From: Silene conica | Lineage: Eukaryota; Streptophyta; Magnoliopsida; Caryophyllales; Caryophyllaceae | Direction of reading: 5' to 3' | Length of the DNA: 64,000 bases | NCBI GenBank assembly: GCA_029255685.2 | Contig: CM055315.2 | Coordinates: 77,343,681 to 77,407,680, forward strand | Part shown: one piece after another, positions 56,706 through 64,000 of the stretch | How positions within the stretch are numbered: position 1 is the first letter of the stretch | How the letters are laid out: the number at the start of each line of letters is the position of its first letter | The notes under the pieces: model-generated | Database searches by the model: none | Told to the model about the DNA's origin: nothing | The model's input: the letters and a program-made list of their open reading frames with translations, nothing else | Made by a program: the position numbers and the translations under genes

Positions 56706-59700
56706 ATGGCTGATCCTACTGTTAGTACTACCTTAACCAACCCAAACACTAACAACAACACCATCAATGTCTTGAACCCTTTCTTTATTTATCCTAATGA
56801 TCTTGCTATCCAACGCCTTGTTTCTTCCCCTTTTGATGGCAATGGGTATGGCACTTGGAGGAGGTCCATGCTCATTGCTCTCTCTGCCAAAAACAAGATA
56901 GGATTTATCAATGGAACTGTGGTCAAGCCTTCTTCTGATGAAACCAAGATTAGAGAATGGGAAATGTGTAATGACACTGTTATCACATGGCTGCTTAATT
57001 CTGTCAGTAAGGAAATCAGTGAGAGCGTCTTGTACTGCGACACTGCCAAAGAGATATGGGATGACTTGCAGGAGAGATTTGAGCAATATAATGGTGCACA
57101 GTTGTACCAAGTGCAGGACAAGTTGAATCAAGCTTCTCAGGGATCAGATTCCATCTCCTCATACTTCACCAAGTTGAAGAAAACATGGGAGGAACTAAGG
57201 AACATTTGGTCCATCCCCAAGTGTAAGTGTGGGTGCAAATGTGGTGTCTATGATGCTATCACTAAGCATGAAGAAGATCAGAGGGTTGTGAAGTTCTTAA
57301 TGGGACTCAATGATTCATACAACACTGTCAGGGGAAACATTCTTATGATGAACCCTATACCAAGCCTCAATGGCGTATATGCCCTTCTGATCCAAGAAGA
57401 AAAACAGAGGGAGATTGCCTCCTCTCAATCAACTTTAAGCATAGAAGCCTCTACTATGGCTGCGAGGAACTGGAATGGAAACCAACAGGGTCATGGTAAG
57501 TTCAAGGGGCCAATCTCCAACAACAACAACAAAAATTATGTCAACAAGAATGGAGTAACCTACAAGAAGAACAACTACTTCTGCACAGCCTGTAATGTCG
57601 AGGGTCACAGTAACCAGAGGTGCTACGTCCTACACCCTGAACTAAGGCAAAACAAAAGAAACACCACTGCTGCCACTGCTGCCACAACTAATACCTTCAA
57701 CAATGAGCAACAGTCAGTAAGCATGGGAAATGGACAAGGTTTGAACACCCAGGAGTACAACCAGATGATGGGAGAGTTGAACAAGCTCAACCTAAACCCC
57801 AATGACAGTCATGCTATGATGGCAGGTATAAATCCTCACTCTACTAATCATGAGTGGATCATTGACAGTGGAGCATCTAGTCATATGACCCCTCATTTGC
57901 ATCTCTTTGACACTCATTTTAAACTTAAGACTCCACATTACATCACCATACCCAATGGTCGAAGAGTCATGATTGTTAATGCTGGAACCATTAAAATTTC
58001 ATCTGTTATCACTTTGAATAATGTGTTACATGTGCCTGAATTTAAGTTTAACCTCATTTCTGTTAGCCAATTCACCAAAGACAATTATTCTCCTATCATA
58101 TTTACTCCTAATTTCTGCCTAATCCAGGTTCCCTCTATGAACAATTTCACCATCCTTGGTAGACAAAAACAAGGCCTTTACTTTGCTGAATTCAATACCT
58201 CAACCAAAGACTCTACTGTCACAATATCTCAAGATTCCACAAACAACATACCTCAGACCTGTGCTGCTGCAAGCAATTCTACAGTGTCAGTTGACACATG
58301 GCATTGTAGATTAGGCCATATTTCTTTATCTAATTTAAAGTATTTGAATGTAAGCAACAATTGCAAACAGAAGAGTGACTCTATATGTCAAATTTGTCCC
58401 AAAGCAAAATTTCACAGATTGAAGTTCCCTGATAGTTTTTCTAATTCCAAACATCCTTTTGATCTTTTACATGTTGATTTGTGGGGAGGTTACAACACCC
58501 CCACACATTTAGGACATAAGTATTTTCTTACAATAGTTGATGATTACTCTAGAACTACTTGGACACACCTTCTCAGCCACAAAAGTAATGCCTTACCCAT
58601 CTTAAAAGCCTTCATAACTTACATTGAAACCCAATTTCAGGCAAATGTAAAAATTATAAGAAGTGATAATGGGTTAGAATTTAGTGAAGTACAGGCATTA
58701 ACATTCTATGCAACTAAAGGAATACAACATCAATCCTCTTATGTTGACACCCCTCAGCAAAATGGGGTTGTTGAGAGGAAACACAGACATCTCCTCGAGA
58801 CTGCTAGAAGTCTATTCTTTCAGGCCAACCTACCTATCCAATATTGGGGGGAATGCATTTTAACGGCCACTTACCTCATTAACAGAATGCCTTCGTCTGT
58901 CCTTGCGCACAAAACACCATATGAATTGTTGTATAAGGAGGCCCCTTCCTATGACCATTTAAGATCATTTGGTTGTCTGTGTTTTGTTGCCACATTGAAA
59001 AGAAACAGAGATAAGTTTCAACCAAGGGCAAGTCCATGTGTTTTTCTTGGCTATCCAACGGGAAAGAAAGCTTATACTGTCCTTGACCTACACACCCACA
59101 AGGTCTTTCATAGCAGGGATATCATTTTCCATGAACACATATTCCCTTTTCACACTCACAACTTGTCCAAGCACTTTAACAAAGAAGCCATGCCCTGTCA
59201 GCCCAGTGAAATGACAGACCCAATTTTCTACTATCAAACAACCACCAGTTCAGAAACACCAAACACATCTCATAACCCCAATGATGCTGTCACTGTTGAT
59301 GGTGTTGAAAACAGTGACCAAGCAGACACTTCACCCAGTGAACAGGCTGATTTGTCTCTAAATCATGAACCTCCAAATGAGGAACCTTCACTGAACAAAC
59401 AACCAACCACGGGTAGGGTAAGAAAGATGCCAGCCCATTTGCAAGACTATGAAGTCACTATCCCTGCTTCTATACAGCCAGATCAGTTCAGTGGGAAGCA
59501 AAGTCACCATTGGTGCAATGTTGTCAGCTTTGACACTTTACCATCTCATGCCCAAACAAGCATAAGCAATCTGAATTCTTATTGTGAGCCACAAAGCTAC
59601 AACGAGGCTAGTAATGATGAAAATTGGAAAGAGGCAATGCAGAAAGAAGTTCAAGCTCTAGAGAGCAACAACACTTGGTTTTTGACTGATCTGCCTAAAG

Positions 59701-61259
59701 GAAAAAGGGCTATTTCATCAAAGTGGGTGTACAAAGTAAAGCTCAATGCAGATGGAAGCTTGGAAAGATACAAGGCAAGGTTAGTTATACGGGGTTGTAG
59801 CCAAAAGGCTGGGATTGATTTTCAAGAGATTTTTTCCCCAGTGGTAAAGATGACCACAATTAGAGCAGTCATATGTGTGGCTCTTCAACGAAATTGGCCT
59901 ATCTTCCAAATGGATGTCAACAATGCATTTCTACATGGTGACATTGTTGAAGAAGTGTATATGAAGGTACCTGATGGAGTACCAAATCCAGACAACAAGG
60001 TTTGTAGGCTACAAAAGGCTTTATATGGGCTCAAACAAGCCTCACGGCAGTGGTTCTCTAAGCTCTGTGATTTTCTGAAAGGCCTACAATACACTCAATC
60101 CAAGAATGACTACTCCCTCTTCATTAGAAGGGATCATGACAACGTTACCATTCTGGCTATCTACGTTGATGACATAATTGTCACTGGTTCAGATGCTTCT
60201 CAAATTGAAAAACTGAAGACTGAACTTCAACTGGCTTTTGGTGTGAAGGATTTAGGGAAGCTGCATTACTTCCTCGGCATAGAGGTAACATATCTCCCTG
60301 AAGGCATGGCTCTCACTCAAAGGAAGTTCACCACTGAGTTATTAAAAGAAACTGGATTTCTCGAGGCCAAAGGGGTAGTCACTCCTCTACCTTTGAACCA
60401 TAAGTTCCCAACATCAGCCTCTCCTACTACATTTGATCCCAGTTACTATAGGATGATAGTTGGCAAACTGAACTTTCTGACCCATACACGACCAGATTTG
60501 TCATTTGCTGTACAAGTTCTAAGTCAGTTCATGCAAAACCCTTCTGATGCTCACCTCCACGCAGCTGAACATGTGTTAAAATACCTCAAAAGCACTAATG
60601 GTCAGGGAATTCTACTGACAGGATCTGACAAACTATATCTCCATGCTTACACTGATTCAGACTGGGCAGCCTGCTCTCTTACCAGGAGATCTATTACTGG
60701 TTGGGTAGTTCTCCTAGGTCAATCTCCTCTCAGTTGGAAGAGCAAGAAACAAAGCACTGTGTCAAAATCCTCTGCTGAAGCTGAGTACCGAGCTATGTCT
60801 CAAGCTGCAGCAGAGGTCACATGGCTCATCAGATTGTTGGAAGAATTGGGAGTTCGTGACCTCAAACCAGTCACATTACACTGTGACAACAACAGTGCTT
60901 TACACATTGCCAAGAACCCCGTCTTTCATGAAAGAACCAAGCACATCGAGCTTGACTGTCATTTCACTAGGGATAAGATATTGGAAGGGATGCTTCAACT
61001 TCGATATTTGCCTACTCATTCCCAACTTGCTGATGTCTTTACCAAAGTTTTACCCTCAGCTCAGCATTGGAAGCTCTTGCACAAGCTGGGTATGCTGCCA
61101 ATGGACCATCCTCCAGCTTGCCGGGGGGTGTTGAACAACACACCAGCTCCACCTCATTTATGTGGTACCACCAGACCACGTGCTGAGCAATTAGACAGAA
61201 GAAAACAGCCTGACATTTTTTCCAATATGGCTCCTGATCCAATGTCCTCAAATGACTGA
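56706..61259 (+). CDS. Copia-D gag-pol polyprotein, 1517 aa
   Basis: Open frame in copia order. Gag comes with a knuckle CTACNVEGHSNQRC, then the protease block WIIDSGASSHMTP, integrase (WHCRLGHISLSN finger; core around HVDLWGGY, SDNGLEF and NGVVERKHRH), reverse transcriptase with YVDDIIV, and RNase H with SSAEAEYRAMS and KHIELDCHF. The frame does not end at the internal region but continues 131 bases into the 3' LTR, so the last ~43 residues are LTR-encoded. No stop or frameshift is seen. It is a different lineage from Copia-B judged by gag and LTR. Confidence 0.95.
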   Translation: MADPTVSTTLTNPNTNNNTINVLNPFFIYPNDLAIQRLVSSPFDGNGYGTWRRSMLIALSAKNKIGFINGTVVKPSSDETKIREWEMCNDTVITWLLNSVSKEISESVLYCDTAKEIWDDLQERFEQYNGAQLYQVQDKLNQASQGSDSISSYFTKLKKTWEELRNIWSIPKCKCGCKCGVYDAITKHEEDQRVVKFLMGLNDSYNTVRGNILMMNPIPSLNGVYALLIQEEKQREIASSQSTLSIEASTMAARNWNGNQQGHGKFKGPISNNNNKNYVNKNGVTYKKNNYFCTACNVEGHSNQRCYVLHPELRQNKRNTTAATAATTNTFNNEQQSVSMGNGQGLNTQEYNQMMGELNKLNLNPNDSHAMMAGINPHSTNHEWIIDSGASSHMTPHLHLFDTHFKLKTPHYITIPNGRRVMIVNAGTIKISSVITLNNVLHVPEFKFNLISVSQFTKDNYSPIIFTPNFCLIQVPSMNNFTILGRQKQGLYFAEFNTSTKDSTVTISQDSTNNIPQTCAAASNSTVSVDTWHCRLGHISLSNLKYLNVSNNCKQKSDSICQICPKAKFHRLKFPDSFSNSKHPFDLLHVDLWGGYNTPTHLGHKYFLTIVDDYSRTTWTHLLSHKSNALPILKAFITYIETQFQANVKIIRSDNGLEFSEVQALTFYATKGIQHQSSYVDTPQQNGVVERKHRHLLETARSLFFQANLPIQYWGECILTATYLINRMPSSVLAHKTPYELLYKEAPSYDHLRSFGCLCFVATLKRNRDKFQPRASPCVFLGYPTGKKAYTVLDLHTHKVFHSRDIIFHEHIFPFHTHNLSKHFNKEAMPCQPSEMTDPIFYYQTTTSSETPNTSHNPNDAVTVDGVENSDQADTSPSEQADLSLNHEPPNEEPSLNKQPTTGRVRKMPAHLQDYEVTIPASIQPDQFSGKQSHHWCNVVSFDTLPSHAQTSISNLNSYCEPQSYNEASNDENWKEAMQKEVQALESNNTWFLTDLPKGKRAISSKWVYKVKLNADGSLERYKARLVIRGCSQKAGIDFQEIFSPVVKMTTIRAVICVALQRNWPIFQMDVNNAFLHGDIVEEVYMKVPDGVPNPDNKVCRLQKALYGLKQASRQWFSKLCDFLKGLQYTQSKNDYSLFIRRDHDNVTILAIYVDDIIVTGSDASQIEKLKTELQLAFGVKDLGKLHYFLGIEVTYLPEGMALTQRKFTTELLKETGFLEAKGVVTPLPLNHKFPTSASPTTFDPSYYRMIVGKLNFLTHTRPDLSFAVQVLSQFMQNPSDAHLHAAEHVLKYLKSTNGQGILLTGSDKLYLHAYTDSDWAACSLTRRSITGWVVLLGQSPLSWKSKKQSTVSKSSAEAEYRAMSQAAAEVTWLIRLLEELGVRDLKPVTLHCDNNSALHIAKNPVFHERTKHIELDCHFTRDKILEGMLQLRYLPTHSQLADVFTKVLPSAQHWKLLHKLGMLPMDHPPACRGVLNNTPAPPHLCGTTRPRAEQLDRRKQPDIFSNMAPDPMSSND

Positions 61260-61479
61260 CAACCCATAATTCTAAGCCCATTTTATGCTCCTAGGTTTTA
61301 CATCATTCACTCCATGTAATCGTATATATATAGCGGCATATAATGTACAGCAGCCAATTCATACAATCAATACAACAGTAACATTCAAAACCAAAACTTT
61401 ATTTCTTATTTACTCTGCTTGTTTTATCATTCATTCATTTTGTCATCATCAATATGGAGAAATTCAACAGAATTTCACA
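61129..61479 (+). repeat. 3' LTR of Copia-D
   Basis: Two visible differences from the 5' LTR over 351 bp. Followed by CATTC and the remainder of MSL-D exon 1. Confidence 0.93.
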
Positions 61480-63288
61480 CATTCTAAGATTAGGGATATC
61501 GGAAAGCATTTGTACTTCCTTATTATGCTCAGTTACATGCATTATAATGTTACCGTCAACTATGGTAAGAAATATTCAGCGGACTCTGACTCTGACTCTG
61601 ACTGTGATTTGCCGTGCTTTAAAACATCGCCTGAAAAGTTGCCACCGTGGATCCTTCCGGACAACAGTGGTGTGAGTTACACCTACCAATGTTTGGATAG
61701 GAGAAGTGTCCGGACGGACTTTATAAATCGTACTGGTAAAAATGCCTCTATATATGATATACAGAAGGCAGCTGAAAGATTTTTGACTGCTCAAAATGCA
61801 TTGTCAAATGAGAATACTGTTGGTGATCTCCGTCATTTACAAGGCAATGAACCTGAAGAGAGTAACGCGTAAGAAACTTTCCTTTGTCTAACAATCACGT
61901 AGTAATTTTCATGTCCCGTTCATTCGTAACATCTCTTTCTGTAATCTATTTGGAACAGAAAGTGCGTAAAAGCATTGAAGACTGTCGTGCAGGTTCAAGG
62001 TGATGCTCATTTCAATGCCGATTGGGAAATGCTTCTTAAACTGCTTCCCGATGTGCATACCACGAAAGATATAACTTTCGATAAAGTTAAAACATTTATG
62101 GTAATTCAGCTGTCTTTTCTTACTTATAAGCTAGTCCCTTTACTATTTTCTATAATTGAGTACTTATACGATCTGGTCAAGTGTAGTCGAGCCAGATTAC
62201 CCGTATAGTTGACACTCCTTGACAGTAGAAATATCGATTTTTTCAGGAAAGAGCGCACAGCAGATGTATGTTTCTTACAAATACGCTTATTAGTGAAAAC
62301 GAGGTGGTGAAATGTTTGAACCAAGCCATAAGTGGGCTGATAATTGTAGTGACATTCATCATGTGGCTTCTGCTCAGCGGTTTGGCTACGACACAAGTTC
62401 TCGTACTCATAGTGTCACCATTGTTGGCGGGCACATTTATATTCGGAGACACAGCTAAGAACTTGTTTCAAGGCCTTATCTTTGTATACATTGCTCACCC
62501 TTTTGATGTCGGCGACCTATGTTTCATTGACGAACAACTGGTTAGCTTCCCGTTACCAAAAACCATTTATTTCTAAGTATTTGTGTTATTCTGACAACAT
62601 GACTAATACTTCTGTGATATCATTATGATTTGTGTAGCTTGAAGTTAACAGAATCGGTATTTGGAGCACCGTTTTTTCAAATGTTCGCTCTGTTGGCGAA
62701 CAGCAGCATATAATCTATCCAAACTCGGTGTTAGCCCTGAAAAATATCATCAACCACAAGACTAATTTCAATTGGAATGATCAGATCGAGTTCTTATGCT
62801 CTCCGGACAAGAAAATAACCAAGCCTCTGATACTCGCAATCCAAACGTAAGCGCCTTCTGTTGTTATTACTCATCTTGCATCGCGACCTACAATTAGTTG
62901 TGCGATCAGTCATTTATTTTTTTCGTGTTTTTAGTTATCTCAAAGACGGAAAAGAAAAATTCACTCCGAATTTCCATAGCGTGGAAATTCTAGAAATCGG
63001 AGAAAAAGCCAAGATTTCTGTTCACGTCAAATATAAGTTACCAACAAGGGTAACAACTGAGGGTTGGACGCATTTCGAGTGTCTGAAAGAGAAGGAGAAA
63101 CGGAGATTGGAGTTTGCTATGTATGTACAGGATCTGTTGAAAGAGTTGGAATCGAAGACAGAAACTTCAGGTTTGTATTTTGATTTAGCCTGTATGTAAG
63201 AAGGGCCGGGGTTTAAACTATTCAAGACTCAATAATTCAATCAAGACGGGCCGATTGTTAATTTTACATGCACTGTAGTACTGTAATA

Positions 63289-63378
63289 CTCCCTCTGTTT
63301 CAGTGATATGTTTACAGTTCCTTGATTTCCCGCTTACAAAATAAAGAAAATGTAAACATATCATCAGGACAGAGGGAG
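63289..63378. mobile_element. Stowaway MITE (90 bp) in the last MSL-D intron
   Basis: CTCCCTCTGTTTCAGTGATA and its inverse ending GGACAGAGGGAG, flanked by TA on both sides (63287-63288 and 63379-63380). The arms pair over most of their length. Confidence 0.88.
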
Positions 63379-63652
63379 TATGAAGTCAGCAACTAAGGTC
63401 CTCCACGCGCGAGTAGGAGTATTTCTTAAGCTCGTTTATTACTGTCATTGCAGAATCAGCACAGATGGAAGCTAAGTAGTTTTAACTGGAGGATGACGGA
63501 AAACGGCTCCAGACAAGACGATTATCGAACAAATGAAATATGAAGAACCTTTTTTTGTATTTCTTGTTCTTCATATGGGGCTCTTTGCACTTGAGTTTAG
63601 TACAAGTTTCGAGCTTTGTAGCGTTTATTTTTCACATGCACCGAAGTACATA

Positions 63653-63729
63653 CTCCCTCCGTCTCAATCATTTATTTACCTTACAGGTTATTTTACTCAA
63701 AGGTAAACAAATGATAGGGACAGAGAGAG
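63653..63729. mobile_element. Stowaway MITE (77 bp) downstream of MSL-D
   Basis: CTCCCTCCGTCTCAATCATT pairs with AATGATAGGGACAGAGAGAG; TA at 63651-63652 and 63730-63731. Confidence 0.85.
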
Positions 63730-63774
63730 TAGCTATGTATGAAAGCTCCAATGAAGGTACCTAGTCTAAGAGGG

Positions 63775-64000
63775 TTATGCGGATTTACGAGAATTTTTCG
63801 TGTAGTGAATTTTTCATGCACTGAAATCTTGAAAAATATGTATTAGACACTTCAATTTTAGCAGTTGCGGAGGCCGTATTGGAACACGTTTTTTTTCCCC
63901 CGAATTTTTTACCACATGGACGAGGTCATTACGGGAGTTAGTTGTTCGGTTTCAGGCTAAAATAACGGGTATTAATACATTTTTCACGATTATCGGATGT
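63775..64000. repeat. Start of a second ~310-bp repeat array, cut by the window edge
   Basis: CACTTCAATTTTAGCAG, TTACCACATGGACGAGGTCA and ATTTTTCACGATTATCGG are the words of the array at 52110-54345. Here the MSL 3' flank runs straight into the repeat. Confidence 0.8.

Larger units (their letters stand above)
56213..61479 (+). mobile_element. Ty1/copia retrotransposon Copia-D, full length
   Basis: A 5.27-kb element in the same direction as MSL-D. Its LTRs are 351 bp with TG...CA ends. They differ at two positions that I can see (G/A in CAGCCTG(G/A)CATTT, and A/C in TATAG(A/C)GGCATA). The 5-bp duplication is CATTC (56208-56212 and 61480-61484). The primer-binding site TGGTATCAGAGCGGG (from 56564) is the initiator-Met tRNA type, and a GGGGGG-ending purine tract precedes the 3' LTR. 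It is young and apparently complete, and unrelated at LTR level to Copia-B. Confidence 0.95.
55023..63199 (+). pseudogene. MSL-D, MscS-like channel gene broken by a copia element
   Basis: Same five-exon plan. Exon 1 is split into 55023-56212 and 61485-61868 by a + strand copia element. The others are 61959-62100, 62247-62540, 62638-62846 and 62935-63199. Outside the element the frame is open and introns are GT-AG (827 codons). With the element in place the frame runs about 19 codons into the LTR and stops at 56270, giving at most 415 residues that lack the pore and C-terminal domain. The ATG at 55023 was preferred over one 42 bases upstream because the paralogues align there. Exon 5 has a short insertion (PTRVTT) before EGWTHFE. 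A sixth exon 63454-63479 is possible; the intron before it holds a Stowaway MITE. Closest to MSL-A in sequence. Confidence 0.88.

Overview
The window is nuclear DNA of a flowering plant, most likely a eudicot. Evidence: GT-AG introns, A/T-rich intergenic DNA, plant-type transposons (Ty1/copia, MULE, hAT, CACTA, Helitron, Stowaway, tRNA-derived SINE, LINE) and two recognisable plant gene families. I cannot name the species.

Layout. (1) 198-8725 is a triple-nested transposon. A MULE-like element holds a minus-strand Helitron (511-8017), which holds a CACTA element (2355-7695). The CACTA has lost its 3' tip and is followed by a 198-bp copy of its left flank. (2) 8919-9830 holds two fragments of MscS-like (MSL) channel genes: an orphan last-exon pair and a broken exon 5. 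(3) 11868-17611 is an intact 12-exon GH127 (DUF1680) beta-L-arabinofuranosidase-like gene, 875 aa. (4) 17612-24800 is a transposon graveyard: two hAT MITEs of one family, a Pack-MULE-like element (18814-20093) carrying what looks like a captured promoter plus first exon, a gene-less promoter-like stretch, a third MSL fragment, an internally deleted LINE with a 12-bp target duplication, and a small Helitron. (5) 26977-63479 is a tandem array of four + strand MSL genes, called MSL-A to MSL-D here. All have the same five-exon layout plus a probable sixth exon. MSL-A and MSL-C are open throughout. MSL-B and MSL-D are each broken in exon 1 by a different young, full-length Ty1/copia element with 5-bp target duplications, on opposite strands. 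(6) A ~310-bp tandem repeat fills 52110-54345 between MSL-C and MSL-D and starts again downstream of MSL-D up to the window edge.

How it fits together. The MSL genes encode plasma-membrane-type MscS-like mechanosensitive channels related to the MSL10 group. They carry about three extra hydrophobic segments at the N-terminus that the textbook MSL10 layout lacks. Their upstream and downstream flanks are also duplicated, so the array grew by tandem segmental duplication, and the three relics show it once reached at least to 8.9 kb. Two of the four current copies were recently silenced by retrotransposons. The GH127 gene (cell-wall arabinan or glycoprotein sugar trimming) is not functionally tied to the array.

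Limits: exon boundaries come from reading splice signals and comparing the paralogues with each other, and family assignments come from recognising motifs. No database search or alignment program was run.
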